Assembly (NCBI GenBank): GCA_030062745.1
Contig: CP099843.1
Location: 19,510,997-19,574,996, forward strand
DNA: 64,000 nt
Reading direction: 5' to 3'
Source of the DNA: Capitulum mitella
Taxonomy: Eukaryota; Arthropoda; Thecostraca; Pollicipedomorpha; Pollicipedidae
Both the position numbers and the translations under genes were made by a program. This document shows, piece after piece, positions 1-28,452 of the stretch. The notes under the pieces were generated by a model, which was not told the origin of the DNA, ran no database searches, and saw only the letters and a list, made by a program, of their open reading frames with translations. Within the stretch, counting starts at the first letter, position 1, and every line of letters begins with the position of its first letter.

Positions 1-2478
1 CCGTAGACAATGCGAAGTTTCCAGCATTGCTGTATTAAATGTTCATTAGGTCGCTTTGGACTGAAAACCTGGTGATGATACTCAGCGAAAATCTGGTGAT
101 GATACTCAGCGGTTACGTCATAATGGGTCTGGAAGACAGGGTAATTTTGCTGGATGGCATTTGCAGGCGTTACGTATGTGTTCATTTCCCTTCGTGCAGC
201 GTTACCGACTACATTGGTCCAGCGAACCCTCAGGAGCCATGGCTCTACGGGTCGAACGCCCCGACACGGACTCTTTCCTGTCAGCCGGTCCCCGTCGTGG
301 AAACCAAAGGTTCTACTAGACCATTATAACCCCTTAATGTGCGTTCCGTCACGATCTCATTCCGCACGTTTCCCAACAGCAGTTCAGTGGTTAGGGTTCT
401 AGCCTGTTGTAGAGCTTTGCCAGGTCTTCGGACTCTTGAACGGTTAACGGACAAAGATTCCGTCGTGTCGTAAGAATATTATTGCGAGGGCCTTTTACTG
501 CTAGAGATGCGGAGAATGGTTCCAACTCACAGAAAGAAGGCGAGGAAAAGTAGGGCCCCGTGCCGTTTTGTCACCGATGTGAACGACAGTAAGTAGCTCG
601 ATTCAGTTGTGGGTGGGTCCACCAGCCCCAGGCGCGGGGCTTCGAGAGTACGCCAGGCGGAAAAACATCGGGCTGCCGCCAGTTTCGGTGAAAGACGACA
701 AGGCTCAGAACGCGTTGCACCACTGTGCGTTTTTTGGTCTCCACCCGCTTTACAACACGTCGGTCGTCGTCCTCTCCCTTCGTTTTCATTACCGTCTGCC
801 TGTGGCCCGTGGCGTCGGTTGCGACATCTGTCTCCGCTGCGTGCCGTGTGTGTCGGCGCCTTTCGCCACGCGCTGACGTAACGGCCGCAGACTGGCGATG
901 CGGTCCGGAGCGCGGCGCCGCTCCAGTCCGGGCCTGTGGCGTGAGGTCCGCTGGCGTCACCACGCTGAGGTGCCGGCGCGGCCCGGCTCGACTCGACCTT
1001 GTCAGACTGGTGCTCCACCGCCGACCAGGGCTCGATTCGTTCGAAGTTTTGCTCACAGCTCCCGACGCATGGTCTGGGAACGCGTTGATGTGGGGGATAT
1101 AGCTTGACGTATTATATCACGTGTTTAGCTGGGCTCGCCAGACGCGGCCAGTTTGCAGCCGCTGGTGGTATCGGCTGACACATCGTGTCACGGGTGGCAG
1201 CAGACATTGGTGTCTCGCCCGCCGTCAGGTCTGCTCACTGCTGGCGATATACGCATTCGATAACCTCAGGTCAGGAGGTAAACTAGCTGCTTTCGCGCAC
1301 CGGGTATTGTATTCGAGGAGGCGGCAACCTTCGTCAAACTCGAGCTGTCACTGTGCTGTCAAACATGGCTTCGCTAATACAGGCACTGGAAAGTTTGGCG
1401 TTTTCTCATGATGCGGATGCAACTGCGATGGAGTTTCGGAATGTGGTACACCCGCTGCGCAGAAATGGGCAAATGTACATGACGTCTGCAGTCGAGTGAT
1501 GTTATAAATAGATAAACTAGTATATGTATGTCGTTTTAGAAGTACTGGTTTTATTCCAGATACCTTCGAAAACACGGCGGTTCACCTTCTTCCGAAACAT
1601 TACGTTTCAGATTTTCGAAAACATGGCGGTCCACGTTTGGCTTCACTGGAACCCTCCAAAATCAGCCGTGCGGCCGATCGTGATAGTATCCTGTGGTCTA
1701 GGTCTGCACATTGTTTCCTGGGTTATCGCAGACACCATGCGCAGCTTGCTCGCGGATAGACGATTTTCGTCGATGGCGGTTAAACACACTGGCTCGTGGA
1801 AACACATCTGAGCCGCGTGAAGTGAGCGGAGCAGAGTCTACCGCCGGGGGCCTCGTGCGGCCTGCTGGGGCAGGACCGGTGCCTTTGCGGACGACCGAGA
1901 GGCGGAGAGGACCGCGCCTGGATCCCGCCGGAGCGGAAACAGGCGTTGTCGCGCGGAGCCGCCCACTGAGGTCGACTAAGCGCTCCCGGTAAGTACTGGC
2001 GGCTCGGGGGCGGCTTCCTGGAAGGGAAGGGTTCGGTTCCGCGCGGCGCGCGCAGCTGAGTCAGAGGAGGCGGCTGGCGCGGCTGCCGGCCTGCACGTCA
2101 CGCTGGCGCCGCGCCAGACCTTTGTGTGGGCGCTCTCCGGGAGCCGTCGGCGCCGACGGAGCCTCCAGACGCGGCGCTTTGTCCGTCGGCCAGTGACCGC
2201 CGCGCCGCGGCCCGCCTCGGTCCCGCCGCCCGCCCTGTGGTGCAGGCACCTGACGAGAGAAGCCGTCATCTGCGCTGAACGCTGTACGGGAGCTCACGGC
2301 CCGACCCGCCGCCCGGTGCATGTACTGTCGCGCGCGGAGCGTTGCGTGCTCCAGTGAACTGCCTTGTGCACCGCGTAACGTTCAGTGGATCGTTGTGACT
2401 TGTGTGCCTTGGCGTCGACCGCTCGCCAGCGGGAGCTGATTCACCGGCAGACCACCGGACGCGGCCTGGTGTTTTCAG
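1..2478. other. 5' flank of the UBE3A-like gene, no coding sequence recognised
   Basis: I recognise no protein family in any frame. GC and CpG content rise strongly from about 560 bp onward and are highest from about 1800 into the first coding exon, so this probably holds the promoter and 5' UTR of the HECT ligase gene. The only structural signal I would call is the strong splice donor at 1989 described separately. No TATA box was obvious. The short open frames here look like by-products of high GC content. Confidence 0.5.
1989..2478 (+). other. Ube3a: candidate 5' UTR intron of the UBE3A-like gene
   Basis: A strong donor, CCG/GTAAGT, lies at 1989 and an acceptor, TTTTCAG/CTG, ends at 2478. 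If these are joined, the frame entering the ATG at 2521 meets a TAA at 1977-1979, four codons before the donor. No in-frame ATG lies between that stop and 2521, so ATG 2521 would be the first usable start. This is inferred from splice-site strength only. Confidence 0.45.
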
Positions 2479-2520
2479 CTGCTCTGGCTCGTCGCATCAG
2501 CCTGTGGCCGGTGGCTTCCA

Positions 2521-5500
2521 ATGGCGCCCGTCTCTGACCCGGCGTCGGCCCGACCCTGGAGCGCCGAGCGGCTGATCCGGCTGGTGGAGCGCAGCGCGCG
2601 CGCCCGCGACTTCAGCCACGTGCTGCACGCCATCGGCCACATCTTCTCGGACGTGGACGTGCTGAAGCGCAGCTTCCTGCGACCGCGCGCGGCGCCGGCG
2701 GCCGACGGCGAGCCGCCGCTCGACCTGGAGAGCGTGCGCCGCGTGTTCGCGCTGCTCTTCTCGACCGGCGACTCGCCGTTCACGGCGGCGCTGGCCGCGG
2801 CGCTGGCCCGTCTCTCGGACGGCCTGCGCGCCTGCCTGCAGGTCCGCTTCGGCTACCGGCGCGATCCGGCCCTGCTGCACGTGCTGCTGCTGGTGCTGGA
2901 GGTTCCGGCGCTGGCCAGCTCTGAGTTCCTGCCGGTAGCGCTGCCGCGGCTGTGCTGCGCGGCCGCGCTGCTGCCGGCCGCCGCGCAGGCGCGCCTGGTG
3001 CGCCTGTGGGCCCGCTACCCGGCCGCACGGCTCCGGCACACGGTGCGCACCCTGCAGCAGCTGGTCTCGGTGCGCGTCGTCGAGGCGGACGGCCTGCGCC
3101 CTGTGACCGACGACCCGGCTGTGGCGGCGGCCGTCCGTCTGCTGGGCCTGCTGTACCGGGCCAGCGCCGAGGGCGGCCGCCGCGAGCCGGCGGCCGGTCC
3201 GCTGCGGCCACGGCCGGAGCGGACCGAAGCCGACTGCCGCGCGCCGCTCGTCGACTGGGACGAGTTCTATAACGAGCCGCTCAGCGAGGCCATGGAAGTC
3301 GACCACGAGTACAGGATATACATGGTGAGCGAGGGCAGTCAGGCGCCTCCTGCCGGTGCTCGTCGTCTCGAGTGCGCCGCCCAGAGATGTGGTGGCGAGT
3401 TTGGTGTTTAGCTCGCTTTGCTTCATGCAATTCATTTTCAGTTTCGGTTTCATTTAGTTCGTTGTGAAGACTACATGATCACAAACGGTGGTATTGCGCA
3501 GTTTACGTACGTGCCCGACAACAGCAGTTTCCTGGAGCGTTCCCGGAACCTGCACATTCCAGATGAACGTTCACAAACAAATTTCTTCTCAGAATTACAA
3601 ATCTAAGCCCTTGTTTGGTGCATTTGGCCGCTGGCCAGCGCTGCACGTCGAGTGCGACGAGCAGCTGCTTGGTCGAAACGTCTATGCAGGCGCCGTTGCA
3701 CGGTCGTACGCACAAGCCGACACGCTGCGGCCGTGGGTGGTATTATCGCCCTTCTCGGTGTCACGTCCCTGGACTGACGGGACCGTGGCCGACAGGACCA
3801 GTCGGACCAGTTCAGCCTGCTGCGCCACCCGTTCGTGCTGACGCCGGCTGCCAAGGCGCTGGCGCTCTTCTACGACAGCCGGGTGCGCATGTGCCGTGCC
3901 GGCCGGCGGGCGGCGCAGCAGTGGCCGGACGGGCCGGCCGGCCTGCCCCACCTGCCGCTGCGCGTCCACCGAGAACACCTGGTCCGGGACACGCTCAGAG
4001 AGGTACGGCGCCGACGCCGAGCCTCTTGCCATGTCCACCGCCGTCCTTCTGCCGTCCACTCGCTGGAACTTTTCCACAGCTGGAAACGGTGCTGTCGAAT
4101 GCTGTTTGGGCACGCTCGGCGATAAATTGATGGAGTTTGGTTTGGTATGTGGCATATGTTCCGTGTGGGATGATTTGCGAAGAACGGCTATGGCTAGTTA
4201 TTTTTGGATCCGTGCGGCCAGCCAAAATGCCGGAGCTGAAGGAACGCTGTTCAGAGTTGAGAGACCGTCGATGCATCTTGTTCCAGCTCGGAACGGTGGC
4301 TAAAGAAAACCCCACATATCTGAAGAAGCAGTTGGTCGTCCACTTCGTGGGAGAGCAAGGACTCGACGAAGGTGGCCTTTCAAAGGAGTTCTTTCAGCTC
4401 ATTGTTGAACGGTTGTTTGACCCTGAGTATGGTGAGTCTATATATATGTACATATGATAGGATCGTGCATGTGGCATTTATTTTGCTCTTTTCTGTGCGT
4501 GCAGTAATTTGAAGACAGCATTGCGGAATCTTTGCAAGAAATCAAACATAAAAAATCTGAGCTCTCTCGTCAATTCCAGCTTCAGAGAGGCACACGGAGC
4601 ACTGGAGTAGTTCTCTCATGCCGTGAAAGATTATCTATTATGCAGCTGCTGATCTGTTACGTTCTGCTACAAGGTATTTTCCAGCTGTTTCGTCCGTCGA
4701 GGCTTCCTTTGATCGCACCTGAAACGTACATGCCGCTGCCGCTCGGTCGTGCAGGACCTCTCTGACGTCATGCGTGTGTGTGCTCTCGGCAGGCATGTTC
4801 ACGTACAGCGAGGAGAATCGCACCCACTGGTTCAACCCGACGTCGGCCGAGGACGACGCCCAGTTCACGCTGGTCGGCATCGTGGTCGGCTTGGCCATCT
4901 ACAACAGCGTGATCCTGGACATGCGCCTGCCGCTGGTGACCTACAGGAAGCTGATGGGACAGCGCGGCACCTTCGAAGACCTCAGGGAGTTGAATCCGGT
5001 CAGCAGGGAGCAGACGGATCCAGTGTTTTGCAGATCTAGCCTGGAATACAACTTTCTGAAACTGGTTAGGCACCCCGTCACGCTTGAACTCAAAATCGTT
5101 ACTCACAATTATTCGAGTCCACAAGTAGCATCCACGAGTGTCCACGCTATAACCTCCAGTGCTAAATTAATGGATCTGCCAGGGATGCCTAGTCAGCACC
5201 GAGGTGCTAAGGTGCTAAGGCACCCTAAAAACAACAGAAAATCACACCTGTGGGTCAGGTATTGTTTCATCTTTCACGCTACACTTTTCATTTGTCAAAT
5301 AGTCGGCTCAGGTGGGAGAGGATTTTTACGTGGATTTCGACTTACGCGTCAGATACGAATTCGCTGAAAACAACGTATGCGCCACCTGGAAAGTTTGAAG
5401 AAAGCGTTTACCGTTCAAAGACGTGTCACTCGCTTTCAGACTCTTCACCACAGTCTTTCGGCGATGCTGGAGTACGAAGGGGACGACATGGAGCAGGTGT

Positions 5501-8500
5501 TTATGCAGACCTTCCAGGTCGGCTTCACGGACATCCGAGGTGCTCAGCTGACGCACGAACTGAAGCCCGGAGGCAGTCACGTGACCGTGGACAGGAGCAA
5601 TGTCCAGGTGCGTTTGCAGCCGGCGGTACCCTGGAAGCGGAGTGCGTGTTGGATTATTTCGTAATTGTCATTAAATGATGGTAGCCAGACTAGAATGCAC
5701 ACGCTATGGGCTATGGCGATAGCAAAAATGCATGGGCGTTCGAGGTTTTTCAAGGCAAGTATAAATCAGTACACAAACTCTGCTTCTTGTTGGGTTCGCA
5801 TATTGGGACGCGTTCAGCAAGACTCGCCACCATTACGTGGGTCTCTCCTGGTGGTCTGCCTCTGCAGCGCACATCTCTGGGGTGGGGGTGGATCTGGGCG
5901 TGGGCCGCCGTGACTCTGCGGGGCACCGGCACCCCTCCCCCTGCGGCCGGACATCCGGCGGTGTGACGGCCGCCATGACGGCGGCCGGTTCGCCTCTTTC
6001 CGGCAGGAGTTTGTCGAACTGTACGCTGACCTGGTGCTGAACGGCTCGGTGCGGCGCCAGTTCGAGGCGTTCCGCGGCGGCTTCCACCTGGTGACGGACG
6101 AGTCGCCGCTGTGGTCGCTGTTCCGCGCCGAGGAGGTGGAACAGCTGGTCTGCGGCAGCCGGGTGAGTCCTGCCGCCCGCGGCGCCCGCTGACGTCAGAC
6201 GGACGCCCGGGACGGCGGTCTGACGTCAGACGGACGCCCGGGACGGCGGTCTGACGTCAGATGGACGCCCGGGACGGCGGTCTGACGTCAGATGGACGCC
6301 CGGGACGGCGGTCTGACGTCAGACGGACGCCCGGGACGGCGGTCTGACGTCAGATGGACGCCCGGGACGGCGGTCTGACGTCAGATGGACGCCCGGGACG
6401 GCGGTCTGACGTCAGATGGACGCCCGGGACGGCGGTCTGACGTCAGATGGACGCCCGGGACGGCGGTCTGACGTCAGACGGACGCCCGGGACGGCGGTCT
6501 GACGTCAGACAGACGCCCGGGACGGCGGTCTGACGTCAGACGGACGCCCGGGACGGCGGTCTGACGTCAGACGGACGCCCGGGACGGCGGTCTGACGTCA
6601 CACGGACGCCCGGGACGGCGGTCTGTCAGACGGACGCCCGGGACGGCGCTCTGTCAGACGGACGCCCGGGACGGCGGTCTGTCAGACGGACGCCCGGGAC
6701 GGCGCTCTGTCAGACGGGCGCCGGGGACGGCGGTCTGTCAGACGGACGCCGGGGAGGGCGGTCTGACAACAGACGGAGGCGGGGAGGGCGGTCTGACGTC
6801 AGACGGACGCCCGGGACGGCGGTCTGACAACAGACGGACGCCGGGGAGGGCGGTCTGACGTCAGATGGACGCCCGGGACGGCGGCCTGACGTCAGACGGA
6901 CGCCCGGGACGGCGGTCTGACAACAGACGGACGCCGGGGAGGGCGGTCTGACGTCAGACGGACGCCCGGGACGGCGGCCTGACGTCAGACAGACGCCAGG
7001 GATGGTGGTCTGACGTCAGACAGACGCCCGGGACGACGTCGACGGACGGGTGGTGGACGGACGTCGGCCGAGCCGGGTCCTACTTGCCTGTTGATGAAGC
7101 GGACGTGCTGTATCGCCATACGCAACGATGCTCCTGTTCCTGTTCAAGGGTTTCTCAAGATGGGTTAAGGGGGAAGCATCGCAGATCATCCGCTCGATGT
7201 TCGAGGATTCACTATCTTATGAAATTCGTCCACACAGTGCTACTGCCGCCAAATTCGGACCACTGTGGCCAAAAGGCGACCGCCGAGTTTAGCTGGGTGG
7301 CTCAGTGCCTGGTTTCCCTACACGCCTGGCTGTTGGCCGTGACGCGCAGTGCTGCTGTAGAGACGGGGCTCCCCGCGACCTGACCTCCGCCGCTGCGCCG
7401 CCTCAGGAGTACGACTTCTCGGAGCTGGAGGCCGGCGCCGCGTACGAGGGCGGCTACACGCGCCACACGCCGCTGGTGCGCCACTTCTGGCAGCTGGTGC
7501 ACCAGCTGAGCGAGGAGCGGCAGCGGCGGCTGCTGGAGTTCGCCACGGGTTCGGACCGGGCACCTGTCGGCGGCCTGCGTCAGCTGCGACTGGTACTGGC
7601 CAGACGGGGACCCGACACCGACCGGTGAGATACGCGCCACCGACCGGTGAGATAAACACCACCGACCGGTGAGATACCACCGACTGGTGAGATAAACCCC
7701 ACTGACTGGTGAGATAAACACCACCGACCGGTGAGATACGCGCCGCCGACTGGCGAGATACTCACCACCGACCGATGAGATACTCACCACCGACTGGTGA
7801 GATAAACCTCACCGACTGGTGAGATAAACCCCACCGACTGGTGAGATAAACACCATCGACTGGTGAGATAAACACCGACTGATGAGACGCACCATCGACT
7901 GGCAGAGGGGACTACCGTGATCGGCGAGATACACACCTCCCACTGGTGAGGTACGCACTGCCGACTGGTGAGATACGTATTACCGACTGGTAATATAATG
8001 CATATACACCGACTGGTAAGATATGCATCACCGACTGACGAGGTGCTCACCACTGATTTGTGAGATACGCATCACGGACCGACGAGATACTCACTACCGA
8101 CCGGCAGAGAGCGACTGCCGACTAGTGACAGAGGGACCATGGACTGGTGAAACAGGAACTGCGGACTGTGAGAGCGAGGGGACGGGCCAAATACGTGCCG
8201 ATGCCAGTGGGAGTAGTGAATCCTCAGTATAGGTAACGTGCTGGCCACGCGAAGCGTGTAGCGATTGATGTACTGTCACTTTGGGCTGTAAGTGAAATTC
8301 CGCTAGGCTGTCACATCGCGGTGCAGCGCATGTCGAAAACATAGCCAGTTCGATCACTGCCAGTGATGCTGGAGCTGCGAACATCGTGACCATTGTTAGG
8401 GCTATGGCGGCATTTTGTTGCCTTCTAAACCACATAGACCAGAGCAAATACAGTTATAGCCAGAAAAGCCGGAAATACCAACCCGCCCACAATCCGGTCG

Positions 8501-8733
8501 ATCAACCCTGTTCGACAACCCCCTCCCAACAGGTGGCGCTCTCGGCTGCCGTGCTGGTCCCCCTACCCCCGTGTTGCTCCGTTGCACTGCTAACGGCGCC
8601 GACCTGTCGCAGGCTGCCGTCGGCACACACCTGCTTCAACGTGCTGCTGCTGCCCGAGTACAGCAGCGCCGAGAAACTGCGCCGCCTGCTGCTCAAGGCC
8701 ATAGACTACTCGCGCGGCTTCGGTCTGGTGTAG
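2521..8733 (+). CDS. Ube3a: UBE3A (E6-AP)-like HECT-type E3 ubiquitin ligase
   Basis: This is an E3 that takes ubiquitin from an E2 onto its own cysteine and passes it to substrates. Eight coding exons were modelled: 2521-3324, 3796-4002, 4287-4431, 4793-4998, 5440-5607, 6007-6162, 7407-7624 and 8613-8733. Phases agree at every junction and give about 674 aa. Residues 1-330 match the UBE3A middle region (for example [18 protein letters not shown]). The HECT domain follows, with [43 protein letters not shown]-type (GSDRAPVGG) and [14 protein letters not shown] motifs. The catalytic Cys is about residue 642 (codon 8632-8634), 32 residues before the C-terminus as in human UBE3A. The N-terminal AZUL zinc finger of vertebrate UBE3A is not seen, so the protein is about 180 aa shorter. 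The N-terminal exon is very Ala/Arg/Leu-rich and GC-rich. The donor at 4999 (GTCAGC) is weak but preserves the alignment exactly. UBE3A identity is strong; the start is moderately sure. Confidence 0.93.
6186..7036 (+). repeat. 31-bp minisatellite carrying TGACGTCA palindromes
   Basis: About 27 tandem units fill the intron between UBE3A coding exons 6 and 7. The main unit is 31 bp and contains TGACGTCA, then GACGGACGCCCGGGACGGCGG. From 6190 to 6593 the TGACGTCA octamer recurs every 31 bp, 14 times in a row. A middle block (about 6600-6780) has lost it and uses shorter units of about 28 bp. Further octamers occur at 6794, 6856, 6887, 6949, 6980 and 7011, making about 20 in all. TGACGTCA is the full palindromic cAMP-response element; whether it acts here is unknown. 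Confidence 0.95.
7615..8110 (+). repeat. ~21-bp minisatellite whose unit contains the intron's 5' splice site
   Basis: Degenerate tandem units of about 20-22 bp with core ACCGACTGGTGAGATAAAC begin at the last bases of UBE3A coding exon 7 and fill the first 480 bp of its intron. The genuine donor (ACCGACCG/GTGAGAT, GT at 7625) is the first unit. GGTGAGAT or a close variant recurs about every 21 bp, so many donor-like copies follow the real one. Units degrade towards 8100. Confidence 0.9.
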
Positions 8734-8851
8734 TCGCCCGAAGGATGCCGGAACCCGCGCACTTCCGGTCTGGTGTAGCCGCCCGGAGCGGGCCGGAACC
8801 CGCGCACTTCTGATCTGATGTAGCCGACCGGATGCTGCACTGTTCCGATCA
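8717..8851 (+). repeat. 45-bp tandem repeat spanning the UBE3A stop codon
   Basis: The stretch CGGTCTGGTGTAG, which encodes the last residues and the stop, occurs at 8721-8733, again at 8766-8778, and with changes at 8811-8823. The period is 45 bp. Because 45 is a multiple of three, the TAG falls in the same frame each time. The first two units are nearly identical (both contain GCCGGAACCCGCGCACTTC or close to it); the third is diverged. Confidence 0.85.
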
Positions 8852-9523
8852 GATGTCGCCACCCCGAGCACGACCGGACGTCGTAAATAATGTTCACAAT
8901 GCCGGGCGGCACCCCGCACGGTACGGTCGTTCCGTTCGTCGTCGCGCAATGAATGGTAAGTCTGCCTGTTCCTGAGCATGACCGCCCGGCCATCGGCAAG
9001 CCAAACCGCGTGCGTTTCCTGGACAGGTGTATTGTTCGGAGATCTGTGGTTCGCCAGATCCAGTGTGATACGAGACAGTGCGAACATGTATGAGCGAAAC
9101 TAAAATACATATGAGGCCGAAGTCGGGCGTCCGACACCCCAGGCGACAGATGAGAGTCGAGTCACGTGACAGAACCGGCACGCAGAGCCTCGCGGCGAGG
9201 CCCGCCATCTTCCCCAGAGGTACCCACGATCATGGACATTTATCGTTTCCATTCGGCTGGGCACAGGTGCTGCGCAATGACAGGCGGTTCGAACATCCGT
9301 CAGTACTTTGCTCATTTCTTCAAGATCCGATAATCTCAATTCAGTACAGCTTGCTGGAGGAAAGATCTTTGCCAATCTCACGCGCTATGATAGACAATTT
9401 GTTTAAGATTTAGGAGCAAGTCCAGACGAATCCCGGCTCGTCTGGACAACTGGTCTTGCTCTTGGTTGCCCCCACGGTTGCTCTTCATCAGGCTGCTTCG
9501 GCCGACTTCCCTGGTTTTGCCTC

Positions 9524-9529
9524 AATAAA
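9524..9529 (+). promoter_or_regulatory. candidate polyadenylation signal of the UBE3A-like gene
   Basis: This is the first AATAAA I see on the plus strand after the stop at 8733. It would give a 3' UTR of about 0.8 kb that ends just before the convergent ISWI stop at 9848. It is position-based only. Confidence 0.3.
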
Positions 9530-9847
9530 TAGCGTGCTGACGAGATGGACAGCTCGGCTCCTCGCCCGCTCCGGACGGCTGGACGCCACGGGCAACCCTC
9601 GGCAAGGAGAACAGACGGCAGCCGCAGCACGATGGCCAGGCCGCCCGGCCGCCGCAGGAATGTAGACTAAACTACGGTCGCGCGCGGCGGCCCTTCCGCC
9701 CGGCAGACACGCACGAAAAATATACACGGCCGGGGCGGTGGCCGCCCGCAGCCAGCGACGCGCCGCAGCGAACAGGGAAGCACGACTGGGACTAAGCGGC
9801 GGCCGGGCGGGCGGCGGGCGGCGCGCTCCGCTTCCCGGAGTCGCCCC

Positions 9848-26809
<16,962 letters not shown>

Positions 26810-27778
26810 GTAGTTATATGCAAAGCCTGAAATGCTCTCAGAAGATAGTGAATTATTGTAATTTGCGTTTTCAGCCCACAGGCACCAGCGCCGCACACGA
26901 TCCCACCAAACACGCAGCCGGCCCGTGCGTCACGTTGGCCAACGTTCCTCGCCGCACAAAGCGAACACAAGTGACGAATGTGGCTCGGATGGATTTGGCG
27001 CCGGTAAATGGAACAGGAACATGGCCAGCAAATAAAATACACCGCATTTCCGAGCATTTTTCATGAAAATTTACTCTTTATTTTAAGCAGTTAGAACATG
27101 AGCATGACTTGGATGTGGTGTATCTAGACACGAAAGGCCTTTGTTCCTGTATTTTTAAAAGGTTTAATGGCAAAACTACCTTGATACTGTACTGAAGAAA
27201 ACTTGTTGGATACCAGTTTTTCTCATCGGCAGAAGACAAAATGTTGTGGTAGATGGAGCATTCTCAGCGTGGAAACCTGTCAGCAGTGTCCTTCGAAAAG
27301 GAAGAGTTCTGGCACGTGGCGTGGAACAACCCATACTTTTGGTGTAACAGACGCAACACCAATAATCCTGGAAATTTAGCATTAGGCCCGTGCCATTGTA
27401 TGGGGCAGATGGAATCAAATTTGTTCCCGTCAGCTACATTAATTTGGTGTCGATTTAACCTCTGCCTGAGGCCGGAATTGCTTTTTTATCAACGGCTAGT
27501 CAGAGGTTATTTTCTTCAGCATCAAGCCATTTGATGATGACCCTTTAGCAGGGGTGCCGATTTTTGTAACTGATTGGTGGGAGCCGAGGGCCCGACAACT
27601 ATCTTTCATCAAATGTGGATTTCTCAAGGGATTTAGTCCACTTTATTTTGACCAACGGAAATTTAAAGTTTTTGTTTCTATTTATCAAATACCAAACAGC
27701 ATACATCACCATAGGGTCCGACTTAAACAAACAAATGGAACTTTGTATAACTCTATCGCGTTGGAGAGCTTCCCAGCC

Positions 27779-28066
27779 AGCAGTCCCAAATGGGACCTAT
27801 CTGGGCCCTATATGGGCACCCACATGGGGCCCATCTGGGCTGCCCATACCGGCCCCATCTGGGTACGTCCCCTGAAACTATATGAGTCCCAGATGGGATG
27901 TGTGTGGGCTTCATCTGGGCTGTATGTGGGACCCATGTGGGCTCACCTGGGATTTGTGTGGGCATCATGTGGGCTGTATGCGGGGTCAGCGCGGGCTTCA
28001 TCTAGGGTGCGTGGGTTTCATCTAGGCTACATGTGGGCTTCATCTGGGCTTCATGTAGGCTTCACC
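27779..28066. repeat. degenerate GGGCCCATCTGGGC-type tandem repeat
   Basis: Imperfect units of about 10-14 bp built on CCCATCTGGGC / CATGTGGGCTTCATCTGGG run through this stretch. They create long but meaningless open frames on both strands. The same repeat family recurs at 31236-31335, 31441-31560 and 31671-31770. Confidence 0.8.
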
Positions 28067-28412
28067 TTGTGGGAAAAATCCTCTCCCTCGACACTGGCGC
28101 CGCACCAGGCGACCGGCTGGACGAGAGAGCCCAACAATCGTCGGTTCATGGAATTTTCCTCGCCGCCAGCGGCCAGGCCGACGCCCGCACAGCCATGCTC
28201 GCGCAACCCTGGATGCGGCCGAGAACGCCACAGGTTTCCGGAACCGTTGATCGCCGTAAATGAGGGCGTCCGTCGCAAATAAGAGCGTCGGCACTTTCAG
28301 CCGGGCTGTTGACATCAGCCGACCGCCGTGCATAGCGGCTCATTACCACCACACGCAGTAGGTGCCTGGGACGAGACGGGACGAGCGGGCGAATTCGGAA
28401 CCGCGATAGCAG

Positions 28413-28452
28413 TATAAAAGTTCCCGGCCGCCGGTAGGAGGGGGGATCATTC
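28413..28452 (+). promoter_or_regulatory. candidate TATA/initiator core promoter
   Basis: TATAAAAG at 28413-28420 is followed by TCATTC (matches the Inr consensus TCAKTY) at 28447-28452, with GC-rich sequence between. A Kozak-like AAAATGG lies at about 28541 and opens only 16 codons before a stop unless spliced. The spacing from TATA to Inr is slightly long. No downstream gene is recognised, so this could be a transposon promoter or chance. Confidence 0.2.

Noticed and set aside
2497-3453. 318-codon open frame on the minus strand opposite the first UBE3A exon
   Set aside because: It is the antisense shadow of a GC-rich coding exon. The plus-strand frame matches UBE3A and splices in phase, while this one has Arg/Gln/Ala-rich composition and no family match.
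6186-7036. CRISPR-like array (regular 31-bp repeats)
   Set aside because: Units are contiguous with no unique spacers, and the sequence is a eukaryotic intron.
7302-8053. Minus-strand frames with repeated [13 protein letters not shown]-like residues
   Set aside because: They are translations of the ~21-bp intronic minisatellite, not a repeat protein.
27554-28282. 242-codon plus-strand frame at 27.5-28.3 kb
   Set aside because: Most of it is translated GGGCCCATCTGGGC repeat (strings such as MGPIW and GLYVG), so it is repeat-derived.
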